Counted from the stretch's first letter, positions 50,774 through 60,390 are shown. The stretch: DNA of 60,458 nt from Shewanella sp. 1CM18E (GCF_023161665.1 NZ_JALNTW010000024.1:1-60458); one strand, 5' to 3'. Numbers and translations are program-made. Notes: generated from the sequence alone by a model not told the origin.

Positions 50774-51484
50774 ATGACTGCAACACGTATCTTTTTGCTG
50801 AGCTTAACCCTGCTACTAACCGGCTGTGGCACCATTCAAGATTACCGAAATTCGCAAATGTTTAGTACGTTTGAAGATTTTCGCCCAGGTCCTGCAGGCG
50901 GTAGTGATTTAGTTTGGGCGCAGCCAAAAATTAAAAGTGTTAGTGATCTTAATGCCATTCTAAGTGGATACGATAATGTGATTGTCGACCAAGCTTGGTT
51001 AGTGTTAGATGATAAAACCCGCTACGACAATCTAGATCAAGAAGACATTGTTGAAGTATCGCGCTATCTAGTGGGCCAAATTAAGCTTAAAGCCGGTAAA
51101 CGTTTTAAGCTGATTGAGCCTGAACAGTTACAGCAAGCTGACGATAAGCAACCAAGCGAAAAAACACTTAGAGTGAGTGTTGCTTTAACCAATATTGAAA
51201 CTCCAAACCCGATCCTAGCGGTAACCAGCAGTATTCTGCCTTTTGGTCTGGGGATCTCTAGCATCTCAAAAGTAGTAACCGGTGAGCACACTAATGTGGG
51301 TAGTGCGACTATCGAGCTGATGATAAGTGACGCTAATAGCGGCCAGCCGATTGTGGCAGTGATAGATCGTAAAGCGGGCAGTAAAGATCTTGGCACTATG
51401 ATTGATTCAACCGATGACGCAAAAGATGCCGTTGACTGGTGGGTTGAGCGTTTAGGCGTCACTCTGCGGGGAGAGAAATTGTAA
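50774..51484 (+). CDS. DUF3313-family lipoprotein
   Basis: 236 aa. A lipoprotein signal ends in LLLTGCGT. The mature part has features of DUF3313: VIVDQAWLVLDD, YLVGQIKLKAGKRFKLIEPEQ (in part), TLRVSVALTNIETPNPIL, and VGSATIELMISDANSGQPIVAV. It would face the periplasm or sit in the outer membrane. Function unknown. Confidence 0.82.
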   Translation: MTATRIFLLSLTLLLTGCGTIQDYRNSQMFSTFEDFRPGPAGGSDLVWAQPKIKSVSDLNAILSGYDNVIVDQAWLVLDDKTRYDNLDQEDIVEVSRYLVGQIKLKAGKRFKLIEPEQLQQADDKQPSEKTLRVSVALTNIETPNPILAVTSSILPFGLGISSISKVVTGEHTNVGSATIELMISDANSGQPIVAVIDRKAGSKDLGTMIDSTDDAKDAVDWWVERLGVTLRGEKL

Positions 51485-51518
51485 GCGCTTAAACAGCTGG
51501 TTTATATCAAACAAGCAT

Positions 51519-51547
51519 AAAAGCTGACTAATATGGTCAGCTTTTTT
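51519..51547 (+). terminator. Terminator of the lipoprotein gene
   Basis: The stem AAAAGCTGAC/GTCAGCTTTT has a 7-nt loop and a T run. Confidence 0.9.
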
Positions 51548-51863
51548 ATGTCGGCGACTTCTGTTACCCAAGGATAATCGTGGTTGATGAAAGATAGACC
51601 GGATTAGAAATCGCAAAAATTTAACGGTAGCAATATATTTATCAGTTATCCTTTATTGAGCATGCTGCAACTAAAAGAATAACTGCTACAATAGCGCGCT
51701 ATAATTTATAGCGATAGCAAACGACAACTTTTACTCCAGATAATTTGGAGTCTTGTCACCATGATTTTATCACTGCAACACGAGATTTGATGAGCCTTAG
51801 CTAGGTATCGAGTCCTATAGGGAAAACCGCCCTAACCAGCAGTGCATACTTAGGAAAGATACT
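51548..51863 (+). promoter_or_regulatory. Upstream and probable leader region of dbpA
   Basis: 316 nt without a gene. A -10 candidate, TATAAT at 51700-51705, lies within the palindrome GCTATAATTTATAGC (51698-51712). If it is used, the mRNA would have a leader of about 150 nt. The leader has a small hairpin, TAGGG/CCCTA, about 40 nt before the start. No clear -35 was found. Confidence 0.4.
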
Positions 51864-53273
51864 TTGACTCAAACAGTCCCAAATACCGATGACCAAGTGC
51901 CGTTCTCAAGCCTTAACCTTAAGACTGAGCTGCTAGATAACCTAAAAACTATGGGTTATGACTCGATGACCCCTATTCAAGCGCAAAGCTTACCGGCGAT
52001 TCTTAATGGCGAAGATGTGATTGGTCAAGGTAAGACTGGCTCAGGCAAGACTGCTGCGTTTGGCTTGGGCTTATTGCATAAACTAGACGTTAAGCGTTTT
52101 CGCATTCAGTCTTTGGTTTTATGTCCAACTCGAGAGCTTGCCGATCAAGTTGCTAAAGAGATCCGCACCCTTGCGCGTGGTATCCACAATATAAAAGTAC
52201 TAACCCTTTGTGGTGGTGTACCTATGGGGCCGCAAATTGGTTCTCTAGAGCACGGCGCACACATTATCGTTGGTACACCGGGCCGTATTATTGATCACTT
52301 AGATCGCGGCCGCTTAGATTTAGAAAACGTACATACTTTAGTGCTTGATGAAGCGGATCGTATGTTAGAGATGGGCTTTCAAGTTGAACTTGAAGGCATT
52401 ATGGAGCGCATGCCAATAGAGCGTCAGACGTTGCTATTTAGTGCGACTTTCCCTGAGCAGATCCAGTCGATTGCCGACAAGATTATGTTCAAGCCGGTAA
52501 TGGTTAAAGTGGCTTCAACTCATGCAACGAGCAGTATTGAGCAGCACTTTTACGAAGTGGGTAATAATAACGATCGCATGCGAGCGCTTAAATTATTATT
52601 ACTGCAATACCGCCCTGAAAGTGCGGTAGTGTTTTGTAATACTAAGCGTGAAACCAAAGACGTTGCAGCGCAATTGAAAAACGATGGCTTTAGCGTGGTT
52701 GCACTGCATGGCGATCTTGAGCAGCGCGATCGCGATCAAACCTTATTGCAGTTTGCTAATAAGAGTGTGTCTATCATGGTTGCCACTGACGTAGCAGCTC
52801 GTGGTTTAGATATCGATGCCCTAGATGCAGTAATTAACTACCACGTTGCTTACGATACTGAAGTGCATATTCACCGTATCGGTCGTACTGGTCGTGCCGG
52901 TAGTAAAGGTTCTGCGCATACTTTCTATAATGATGAAGATGGCTACAAAATTGCGTTACTAGAAGATTATTTAGAGCGTGATATCGTCAATGAAGCGCTG
53001 CCATCAGAGCACTTGCTAGATACTTTTCCTGTGCAGCCAGTAATGACAACGCTACAAATTGATGGCGGTAAAAAGCAGAAATTACGTCCAGGAGACATCT
53101 TAGGTGCGTTAACTGGTGAAGATGGCATTCAAGGTTGTGAAGTGGGTAAGATCAAAATTACTGATATGCGATCTTATGTGGCGGTTAACCGCAAAGTGGC
53201 TAAAAAAGCCCTACATAAAATTACTAACGGTAAGTTAAAAGGCCGTTCATACCGCGCTTGGGAACTACGTTAA
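51864..53273 (+). CDS. dbpA: ATP-dependent RNA helicase DbpA
   Basis: 469 aa DEAD-box helicase that acts on 23S rRNA in 50S assembly. Motifs are GQGKTGSGKTAA, PTRELADQV, TPGRI, VLDEADRMLEMGF, SATFP, VATDVAARGLDI and HRIGRTGRAG. The C-terminal RNA-binding domain has KKQKLRPGDILGALTGEDGI and KIKITDMRSYVAVNRKVAKKAL (in part), which matches DbpA. The start is TTG at 51864 with TAGGAAAG 5 nt upstream; no better ATG exists. Confidence 0.94.
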   Translation: MTQTVPNTDDQVPFSSLNLKTELLDNLKTMGYDSMTPIQAQSLPAILNGEDVIGQGKTGSGKTAAFGLGLLHKLDVKRFRIQSLVLCPTRELADQVAKEIRTLARGIHNIKVLTLCGGVPMGPQIGSLEHGAHIIVGTPGRIIDHLDRGRLDLENVHTLVLDEADRMLEMGFQVELEGIMERMPIERQTLLFSATFPEQIQSIADKIMFKPVMVKVASTHATSSIEQHFYEVGNNNDRMRALKLLLLQYRPESAVVFCNTKRETKDVAAQLKNDGFSVVALHGDLEQRDRDQTLLQFANKSVSIMVATDVAARGLDIDALDAVINYHVAYDTEVHIHRIGRTGRAGSKGSAHTFYNDEDGYKIALLEDYLERDIVNEALPSEHLLDTFPVQPVMTTLQIDGGKKQKLRPGDILGALTGEDGIQGCEVGKIKITDMRSYVAVNRKVAKKALHKITNGKLKGRSYRAWELR

Positions 53274-53332
53274 GCAGAGTTTGTTAGCGTGGAGGCTCAA
53301 CGAGGTTGAGTTTCCTTATAGCTATTAGCGAT

Positions 53333-53362
53333 AAAAAAGCAGCGCCAAAGCGCTGCTTTTTT
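53333..53362 (+). terminator. Terminator of dbpA
   Basis: The stem AAAGCAGCGC/GCGCTGCTTT has a 4-nt loop and a T run. The repeat array starts on its last bases. Confidence 0.92.
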
Positions 53363-53687
53363 GTGTCTGGAACACTTATGCCAAGGCCCATGGATGGTTA
53401 GCCTTGGTATTTGTGTCTGGAACACTTATGCCAAGAGCTCTTATATCAAGAGAAATGGATGGTTAGCCTTGGTATTTGTGTCTGGCACACTTATGCCAAG
53501 GCTCTTATATCAAGAGTCATGGATGATTAGTCTTGGTATTTGTGTCTGGAACACTTATGCCAAGGCCCATGGATGGATAGCCTTGGTATTTATGTCTGGA
53601 ACACTTATGCCAAGAGCTCTTATATCAAGAGAAATGGATGGTTAGCCTTGGTATTTGTGTCTGGAACATTTATGGCAAATGCTCTTA
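53360..53687. repeat. Tandem repeat array with 50-nt and 65-nt units
   Basis: Units start with TTTGTGTCTGGAACACTTATG and end with CCTTGGTA: 53360-53409 (50 nt), 53410-53474 (65), 53475-53538 (64), 53539-53588 (50), 53589-53653 (65), and a partial one from 53654. The longer units have an insert AGCTCTTATATCAAGAG. Unit pair 1+2 is repeated as pair 4+5, which suggests a 115-nt duplication. Each unit has inverted arms CCAAG(GC)/(GC)CTTGG. It lies between dbpA and rhlE. Confidence 0.92.
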
Positions 53688-53699
53688 AACTACGAATTC

Positions 53700-53731
53700 A
53701 GATATCAAGGTCATTTGAGGCCTTGATATCT
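53700..53731. repeat. Perfect 11-bp inverted repeat downstream of rhlE
   Basis: The arms AGATATCAAGG and CCTTGATATCT enclose a 10-nt loop (TCATTTGAGG). No T run follows on either strand. It lies 17 nt beyond the rhlE stop, so it may end or protect that transcript. Its sequence shares the TATCAAG/CCTTG words of the array beside it. Confidence 0.75.
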
Positions 53732-53747
53732 AATTGATACTCAATGC

Positions 53748-55292
53748 TTAGCTATTGTTACTTGGCTTGTTGGCAGCTCGGTTGCCATTATTCGCTCTAT
53801 TAGGATTAGGGCGGCGTTGGCCAGAAGGCTTACCTTGAGTTGAAGCTGAGTTATTGCCTGCATTCGGTCGACGTTGGCGTCTAGGTTTGCTTGGCTGAGA
53901 GTCTGCGCTTGGCTGGTGGCCGCGTGTCATTTCACCGCTACGTTGACCATCTCTGTGCTCTGTTTTAGCCGCAGCATTTTGACCGCCTTGGTTATTACCT
54001 TGGCGACGTGGGTTCGCTGACTTATTGCTAGCTCCACCAGAGTTAGCCCCTTTATTCGGGCTACGTGAGCGGCCATTGCCACGACCTTGGCCACCGCCAT
54101 TACGTGGACCTTTGTTTTGCCCATGAGATTTACCAGTAAGATCAGTCTCTGGTAGGTGATAAGTCGGCTCAAAACCTTCGATTACGCGGCGCTCTAAGTT
54201 CTGCTTGATCAGTAACTCAATGTCACGTAATAGTTTAATTTCTTCATCACCAACAAGTGATACTGCATGGCCTGATGCGCCCGCACGACCAGTACGGCCA
54301 ATACGATGTACATAATCCTCAGGCACGTTTGGTAGATCAAAGTTAACCACTTGTGGTAGTTGGTCAATATCAAGGCCGCGTGCAGCAATGTCAGTAGCGA
54401 CTAGTACACGAACGGCACCGCTTTTGAAGTCAGCCAAGGCTTTGGTTCTTGCACCTTGGCTCTTGTTGCCGTGAATTGCTGCTGCAGTAATGTCTTTAGC
54501 TTCAAGGTTTTTTGCAAGACGGTTAGCACCGTGCTTAGTTCGGCTAAATACCAGTACTTGTTGCCAGTTATTTTGCTTAACCAGTTTAACTAATACAGCG
54601 GCTTTTTGGCCTTTATCAACAGGGCAGATCCACTGTTGAACGGTATTGGCTGTTGCGTTACGTGGGGTAACAGAGATCTCAACAGGGTTATTTACAAGCC
54701 CTTTAGCTAACTGACGGATCTCGTCAGAGAAAGTGGCTGAAAACATCAAGTTTTGACGCTTGGCTGGTAATACCGCCAAAATCTTTTTAATGTCGTGAAT
54801 AAAGCCCATATCTAACATGCGGTCAGCTTCATCAAGCACTAACACTTCAAGCTGGCTAAAGCTCAACGCACGTTGGTTGTATAGGTCAAGTAAACGTCCT
54901 GGGGTTGCCACTAAAATATCAACACCACGATTAAGTTTAGTAATTTGTGGGCCAATACCGACACCACCAAAAACCACTGCTGATTTTAATGGTAAATTTT
55001 TACCATAAGTTTCTACGCTTTCACCTACTTGAGCTGCAAGTTCACGTGTTGGTGTTAATACCAAAGCACGTACTTGTTTTGCTGATGCTTTATTGCCTTT
55101 TGAAAGTAGCTCTAACAGTGGCAAGGTAAAGCCAGCTGTTTTACCCGTACCGGTCTGCGCAGCAGCCATGACGTCTTTGCCTTCTAACACGGCCGGAATA
55201 GCTTGTGCTTGGATAGGCGAAGGAGTGTCATAACCTTTATTGGCAACGGCTTTCAAAATTTGGGCTGATAGGCCCAGTGAGGCAAAACTCAT
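53748..55292 (-). CDS. rhlE: DEAD-box RNA helicase RhlE
   Basis: 514 aa. Motifs are AAAQTGTGKTAGFTLPLL, PTRELAAQV, TPGRLLDLY, VLDEADRMLDMGF, SATFSDEI, VATDIAARGLDI and HRIGRTGRAG. The C-terminal third (about 385-514) is a disordered Arg/Gly/Asn/Gln-rich tail, usual for RhlE and likely to bind RNA. It faces dbpA across the repeat array. It probably acts in cold-related ribosome or mRNA remodelling. Confidence 0.94.
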   Translation of the reverse strand: MSFASLGLSAQILKAVANKGYDTPSPIQAQAIPAVLEGKDVMAAAQTGTGKTAGFTLPLLELLSKGNKASAKQVRALVLTPTRELAAQVGESVETYGKNLPLKSAVVFGGVGIGPQITKLNRGVDILVATPGRLLDLYNQRALSFSQLEVLVLDEADRMLDMGFIHDIKKILAVLPAKRQNLMFSATFSDEIRQLAKGLVNNPVEISVTPRNATANTVQQWICPVDKGQKAAVLVKLVKQNNWQQVLVFSRTKHGANRLAKNLEAKDITAAAIHGNKSQGARTKALADFKSGAVRVLVATDIAARGLDIDQLPQVVNFDLPNVPEDYVHRIGRTGRAGASGHAVSLVGDEEIKLLRDIELLIKQNLERRVIEGFEPTYHLPETDLTGKSHGQNKGPRNGGGQGRGNGRSRSPNKGANSGGASNKSANPRRQGNNQGGQNAAAKTEHRDGQRSGEMTRGHQPSADSQPSKPRRQRRPNAGNNSASTQGKPSGQRRPNPNRANNGNRAANKPSNNS

Positions 55293-55702
55293 AGATAGGT
55301 CTCGTTTCGGCTGCTAAATAGGCGCTAAAGTACGACTGGCAGCGGTTTAAGGGGGCCTGCTGATGCTGGCGGCCGTGCAGCTTACAGGATCTGCCTAGAA
55401 AGCGCTAATTAATAAACAATCAGTTGCTAAATAAACCGCATATCCATTGCATTGCTGACTATATAGAGTATGGCAGTTAACCAAGGTAACTCCATTTGCT
55501 CGATGCAGAAACAGGCCTGATTGATTATTGTTATCGAGATAAATTGATTAATTTTGCAAAAAATTATCGATTGTGTGATTTTTGGTCGATTAAAAGATGT
55601 TGTTTCAGCGCTGCACGTGTTAATCTCGCGCCCCTGAAAGTTCATCTTCCAATTTTCACCAGCAAAATCTAGGTATATTGCTACCTATTTCGGCGGTTTG
55701 CC
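55293..55702. other. Intergenic region between rhlE and the DUF3565 gene
   Basis: 410 nt between divergent genes. It should hold the rhlE promoter and possibly a long 5' leader, as often found for cold-shock helicase mRNAs. I see an AT-rich part (55540-55600) and no repeat, RNA gene or convincing ORF. A 72-codon ORF on the minus strand has no family resemblance and I leave it out. Confidence 0.4.
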
Positions 55703-55903
55703 ATGCAACAACCTATCGTTAGTTATCATAAAGATGATGAAGATCATTGGGTTGCTAATTTGTCTTGCGGTCATTCGCAGCATGTTCGTCATCGTCCCCC
55801 TTGGGAGATACGAATTTGGGTAACCAGTCAGCAAGGCAGAGACGCCATGCTAGGTTATAATCTGGGCTGCAAGCTGTGTGAACGAGATTTGGAAGTGGAA
55901 TAA
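55703..55903 (+). CDS. DUF3565-family small protein
   Basis: 66 aa. The family pattern is HKDDEDHWVANLSCGHSQHVRH, RPPWEIRIWV and LGCKLC (the first quoted over 22 residues in pieces: HKDDEDHW, VANLSCGH, SQHVRH). His and Cys (C22, C56, C59) could bind a metal. Function unknown. The Shine-Dalgarno is weak. Confidence 0.85.
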   Translation: MQQPIVSYHKDDEDHWVANLSCGHSQHVRHRPPWEIRIWVTSQQGRDAMLGYNLGCKLCERDLEVE

Positions 55904-56104
55904 ATTGCGTGATGATTCAGGTGATCATTACTGAGCGATTTAGAAACAGAATTATGAACGTGAGAGTGATACTTAGGGTGTTGGTCTTGCGTATCGATTG
56001 AGCTTTGCTATAACGATATCGAGTTGGCTATTTAATAATAGCGGCCTTATGTTGATAGCCGGTTTAGCTCAAGTATTAGCATTATTGTTAGGATAAAAAG
56101 TAAC

Positions 56105-56446
56105 ATGACACAAACTAAGAAGTATGATTTTCGCGTAGTTGCTGATGGCGCAACTTGGACTGGCCAAATTACTCGTCGCCAAACTGCAAGAAAGATTGTT
56201 GTTTCTAAAGCAAAGAAAGGCTTTGCCACTGAAGCTGAAGCACAAGCTTGGGGCGAAACTGAGCTTAAATCATTCTTAGAAAACTTGATTAAGCGTAACG
56301 AGCGTAAAGCTAAAGCACGTGAAGAGCGTAATGAAGCTGCTGACGCTAAAGAGCTTGCTGCTGATGCATGGCGCAATGCACGTCCAAGCAAATCATCAGA
56401 TTTTGATGAAGATAACCTAGATTATGAGTCTGACTCAGAGGGTTAA
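56105..56446 (+). CDS. DUF3622-family protein
   Basis: 113 aa, soluble and highly charged. The start KYDFRVVADGATWTGQITRR and the KKGFATEAEAQAWG stretch mark DUF3622. A basic/acidic helix (about 58-90) and an acidic tail follow. Shine-Dalgarno AGGA precedes the ATG by 9 nt. Function unknown; it stands alone with its own terminator. Confidence 0.85.
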   Translation: MTQTKKYDFRVVADGATWTGQITRRQTARKIVVSKAKKGFATEAEAQAWGETELKSFLENLIKRNERKAKAREERNEAADAKELAADAWRNARPSKSSDFDEDNLDYESDSEG

Positions 56447-56493
56447 TCTCTTAAATCAAGAGAATTTGTTTTAGTAAGCACTAAACATATTGA

Positions 56494-56529
56494 TAAACCG
56501 CAGTGAGCCTAGCTTATTGCGGTTTTTTT
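56494..56529 (+). terminator. Terminator of the DUF3622 gene
   Basis: The stem AAACCGCA/TGCGGTTT has a larger loop and is followed by T7. Confidence 0.85.
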
Positions 56530-56797
56530 ATGTGTTAAGTTTATATCTCAGTGTGTTTAGTGGGCTGCGATTTATTGATCTAGCTCAATTTTTGTGAGTC
56601 CGATAACATTTACAGCATTGTTGTTTTATTCTGCGATTAATGCCTGCGATACTGCAATGATATTGTGTTTTATTCGTCTTTGGTAAGTTTAAGAGATTGA
56701 ACTTACATCAGTCGATAAAGTCTTTAGAGCATGGACTTTTGCTAAAGTCACGCGCAGTTGCAAACTCACCCTCTTGTTGTCGTTAGTCTGGAATAAC
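56530..56797 (+). promoter_or_regulatory. Upstream region of cydDC with an FNR-like site
   Basis: TTGATCTAGCTCAA at 56575-56588 fits TTGAT-N4-ATCAA with one mismatch. FNR-type (EtrA) control of cyd functions would make sense for growth at low oxygen. No other motif is clear. The weak Shine-Dalgarno TGGA lies before the ATG. Confidence 0.4.
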
Positions 56798-58606
56798 ATG
56801 GATAAAACAGTAGAAAAAAAACTTACTAAATGGCTAAAGCTGCAAAAGAAAGCCTGTGGCTTTTATTTGAATTTGTCAGTTTTTTTCGGAGTGTTAACCG
56901 GGCTAAGTCTGATGTGTCAGGCATGGTTAATTGCCACGGTTTTACAAGGGATTATCATTGATGAACTGCCAAAGAGTGATTTTATTAATCATTTCTGGGC
57001 GCTGTTAGCACTGACTATTGTTCGCGGTATATTGGCATTTGCTCGTGAGCGTGCCAGCTTTCAAGCGGGTGCCAAACTCAGAGTAGAGATGCGCGCCGCA
57101 GTGCTCGACAAGCTTGCGCTATTAGGGCCTGCATTTATCAAAGGCAAACCCGCAGGCAGCTGGGCCAGCATAGTGCTTGAGCAAGTAGAAGATCTGCAAG
57201 ACTTTTATGCTCGTTACCTACCACAAGTTGTACTTGCTGGATTTATTCCTTTAATCATCTTGGTCGCTGTTTTCCCGATTAACTGGGCTGCTGGACTCAT
57301 TCTACTTGCCACTGCGCCACTTATTCCTATGTTTATGATTTTGGTTGGCATGGGCGCTGCTGATGCTAATCGTAAAAACTTTAGCGCATTAGCTCGTTTA
57401 AGCGGCCATTTTATGGATAGGCTTAAAGGGCTATCGACGCTTAAGTTGTTTAATCAGGGCGAGAAAGAAGCCAGAGTGATCAAAAAGGCCTCTGAAGAAT
57501 TCCGTGAACGTACAATGGCTGTACTGCGCATGGCATTTTTAAGTTCCGCTGTACTGGAGTTTTTTGCGGCGGTGTCGATTGCCGTTATGGCGGTTTACTT
57601 CGGTTTTAGTTACCTACACCACCTCGACTTTGGCCACTATGGCGCACCAATCAGTTTGTTCACTGGTCTTTTTGTACTGATTTTAGCCCCTGAGTTTTAT
57701 CAGCCACTACGTGATATGGGCACTCACTATCACGCTAAAGCGCAGGCGATTGGCGCTGCAGAAGAGTTAATGGCACTACTTGATCACCCTACAGAGCAGG
57801 TTGGTGGTGATAAGTTAGTGGATGGCGCGGTAACGATAGAAGCTAAGGATTTATCGGTGTACAGCCTAGATGGCAGTTTGTTGCTCGGGCCTATTAGTTT
57901 TCAAATCGGTGCAAATGAGCATGTTGCCGTTGTTGGCCCTAGTGGTGCTGGCAAAACGAGTTTACTCAACGCTTTGCTGGGTTTTTTACCTTATCAAGGC
58001 CAACTGTTAATAGCGGGCACTGAGCTTAAGGACTTATCAGCAAGTGATTGGCGCCAGCATCTAGCTTGGTTAGGTCAAGAGCCACAATTGTTCCATGGCA
58101 CGCTTAGAGACAACGTCGCGATGGGGCGTGAGCTTAGCGATGAGCAGATTATGGCGTTACTGACCAAAGCGCAGATTGTTGATTTTGTTGAGCAGCAAGC
58201 TCTGGGGCTGGATTACCCAATTCAAGAGCAAACCGCAGGCTTGTCGGTGGGGCAAGCGCAGCGTATTGCATTGGCTCGAGCATTAGCCCAGCAAGCGTCG
58301 CTATTTGTTCTTGACGAACCTACAGCGAGTTTAGACAGCTTAAGCGAGCAAGCGGTACAAGCTACACTGACAACTGCGATGCAAGGTAAAGCCTGCATAA
58401 TGGTGACCCATAGACTCGAAAGTTTAAGCGCTATGGATAACATTTTAGTTATCGATAAAGGCGCACTAGTGCTGCAAGGCAGTTATGCAGTATTGCTTGA
58501 ACAAGAAGGCACGTTTAAACAGATGCTCGATGAAGCAAGTAGTGTGAGTGAATTTGACCTTGAGCCCGCAGCGCAGGCAAATAACCAGCCAGAGGGAGAC
58601 AAGTAA
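56798..58606 (+). CDS. cydD: Heterodimeric ABC exporter subunit CydD
   Basis: 602 aa from the ATG at 56798; a TTG at 56774 is in frame but lacks a ribosome site. Six membrane helices (about 1-330) are followed by an ATPase: Walker A GPSGAGKTSLL, signature LSVGQAQRIALARAL and Walker B LFVLDEPTASLD. CydDC exports cysteine/glutathione (and has been linked to heme) for cytochrome bd assembly. Its stop overlaps the cydC start. Confidence 0.93.
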   Translation: MDKTVEKKLTKWLKLQKKACGFYLNLSVFFGVLTGLSLMCQAWLIATVLQGIIIDELPKSDFINHFWALLALTIVRGILAFARERASFQAGAKLRVEMRAAVLDKLALLGPAFIKGKPAGSWASIVLEQVEDLQDFYARYLPQVVLAGFIPLIILVAVFPINWAAGLILLATAPLIPMFMILVGMGAADANRKNFSALARLSGHFMDRLKGLSTLKLFNQGEKEARVIKKASEEFRERTMAVLRMAFLSSAVLEFFAAVSIAVMAVYFGFSYLHHLDFGHYGAPISLFTGLFVLILAPEFYQPLRDMGTHYHAKAQAIGAAEELMALLDHPTEQVGGDKLVDGAVTIEAKDLSVYSLDGSLLLGPISFQIGANEHVAVVGPSGAGKTSLLNALLGFLPYQGQLLIAGTELKDLSASDWRQHLAWLGQEPQLFHGTLRDNVAMGRELSDEQIMALLTKAQIVDFVEQQALGLDYPIQEQTAGLSVGQAQRIALARALAQQASLFVLDEPTASLDSLSEQAVQATLTTAMQGKACIMVTHRLESLSAMDNILVIDKGALVLQGSYAVLLEQEGTFKQMLDEASSVSEFDLEPAAQANNQPEGDK

Positions 58607-60345
58607 TGAGAGCACTATTTCCCTATATCAAACGCTTTAAAAGCCAAGCTTTTATGATGTTCATCGGCCTATTTTTAAGCGTCACAACTCTGATGGCCGG
58701 TATCGGGCTATTATCGCTATCAGGTTGGTTTTTATCGGCCACAGCAGTCGCAGGTTTAACCGTGATGTCGGCGCAAATGTTTAATTACTTTACGCCCGCT
58801 GGGGGGGTGCGCTTTTTATCGATAGTGCGCACCGCAAGCCGTTATGGTGAGCGTCTTGCGACCCATGAGGCTACTTTCAGTTTGTTAACCGATCTGCGCT
58901 GCTGGGTGTGGAACAAGTTACTACCATTAAGCGCTAAGAATCTTCAAGGCGTGCGCCAAGGCGATTTGCTTAATCGCTTGGTTGCCGATATTGATACTTT
59001 AGATCACCTGTATTTACGTTTGATTACCCCGCTTGCAGCATCACTGTTAATGATGATTGCACTGTACTTTTTTGTCGGTCACTTTGATGTTGAACTGGCC
59101 CGCACACTATGTTCTGTACTGTTAGCGGTATGGATCTTATTGCCAACGACTTTCTATTTTCTTGGCCGTAAGCCGGGAATGGCACAACTAGAGACCAAGC
59201 GTGCACTTAGGGTTCAAGTGCTGGAATATATTCAAGGTCAAGCCGAGATTACCTTGTTTGGCGCGCAGCAGGCTTATAGAACACGCATAGAGCAAGCGCA
59301 AACCGCGATGATCAACAGCCAAAATGCGATGAATCGAGTCACAGCACTGAGCCAAGCATGTTTGATTTTATGCCATGGTTTTGCGGTATTGTTGATGTTG
59401 TATCTTGCTGCATCGGGTGTTGGCACCTCGGTACCGCCTGGGCCAAGACTTGCGATGATTGTATTTTTAACCATGGCGACCATTGAAATGATGATGCCGT
59501 TAGCGGGGGCATTCCAACACTTATCGGCTTGCACTGCTGCAGCGACGCGGCTCAATGAAGTGGTTGAGCAAGCACCTAGTGTGACTTTTGCAAATGGTGA
59601 ATGTCGCGATGTAAGCGCTGGTAATATTAGCTTTAGTAATATTGAGTTTGGTTACAGCGACAAGCAAAAGGTACTCAATGGCTTAAACCTTGAGATTGCT
59701 ACAGGGCAAAAAGTTGCCTTACTCGGGCAAACGGGTTGCGGTAAATCAAGCCTGTTATCGTTGCTGACGCGTGAGTGGTTACCGAATAAGGGGCAAGTGC
59801 GCATCGATGGTCGTGATGCTGCTGAGTATAGCGAGCAACAATTGCGTCAGTCTATGTCGGTAGTGAGTCAGCGTATTTACCTGTTTAGCGGCACGCTGCG
59901 TGACAACTTAGCCATGGCTATAACAGGCTTTACCCGAAAAGATGATGATAAGCTCATTGCCGTGCTTGAAAAAGTTGGGCTACAAAGCTTACTACAAGCT
60001 GATAAGCCATTAGATATGTGGTTGGGTGAGGGCGGTCGCCAGTTATCAGGTGGTGAACAGCGCCGTATCGGCGTGGCTAGAGCGCTACTGCGAGATGCTC
60101 CTATCTTATTGTTAGATGAGCCTACAGAGGGCTTAGACAAACGCACAGAGCGTGAGATTTTGCGTTTATTGTTTGAGTTTGCCGCTGACAAAACCATGCT
60201 AATGATCAGCCATAGATTAACAGCCATGAACAAGATGGATAGTATTCATTTAATGGAGCAAGGTGAAATCCGCGTTAGTGGTAGCCATGCCGAATTACTG
60301 GCGAGTGATGCTTACTACGCAAGTTTATTTAAACGCTTAGCTTAG
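58606..60345 (+). CDS. cydC: Heterodimeric ABC exporter subunit CydC
   Basis: 579 aa. The membrane domain (about 1-320) carries PAGGVRFLSIVRTASRYGERLATHEA (in part), a CydC signature. The ATPase has GQTGCGKSSLL, LSGGEQRRIGVARALL and LLLDEPTEGLD. It is the partner of CydD. The cydAB oxidase genes are not within this window. Confidence 0.94.
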   Translation: MRALFPYIKRFKSQAFMMFIGLFLSVTTLMAGIGLLSLSGWFLSATAVAGLTVMSAQMFNYFTPAGGVRFLSIVRTASRYGERLATHEATFSLLTDLRCWVWNKLLPLSAKNLQGVRQGDLLNRLVADIDTLDHLYLRLITPLAASLLMMIALYFFVGHFDVELARTLCSVLLAVWILLPTTFYFLGRKPGMAQLETKRALRVQVLEYIQGQAEITLFGAQQAYRTRIEQAQTAMINSQNAMNRVTALSQACLILCHGFAVLLMLYLAASGVGTSVPPGPRLAMIVFLTMATIEMMMPLAGAFQHLSACTAAATRLNEVVEQAPSVTFANGECRDVSAGNISFSNIEFGYSDKQKVLNGLNLEIATGQKVALLGQTGCGKSSLLSLLTREWLPNKGQVRIDGRDAAEYSEQQLRQSMSVVSQRIYLFSGTLRDNLAMAITGFTRKDDDKLIAVLEKVGLQSLLQADKPLDMWLGEGGRQLSGGEQRRIGVARALLRDAPILLLDEPTEGLDKRTEREILRLLFEFAADKTMLMISHRLTAMNKMDSIHLMEQGEIRVSGSHAELLASDAYYASLFKRLA

Positions 60346-60357
60346 CTTCATTTACGC

Positions 60358-60386
60358 AAAAGCCCAGTCAATGACTGGGCATTTTG
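60358..60386 (+). terminator. Terminator of cydDC
   Basis: The stem GCCCAGTCA/TGACTGGGC has a very short loop, with A-rich and T-rich flanks. Confidence 0.9.
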
Positions 60387-60390
60387 TTTT

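Noticed and set aside
53360..53687. CRISPR array
   Set aside because: Units join directly without unique spacers; it is a plain tandem repeat.
53361..53737. Two overlapping ORFs (94 and 65 codons) rich in Trp/Cys in the repeat array
   Set aside because: They arise from the tandem repeat; unit lengths of 50, 64 and 65 nt shift the frame, so the peptide repeat is incidental. There is no Shine-Dalgarno and no known domain.
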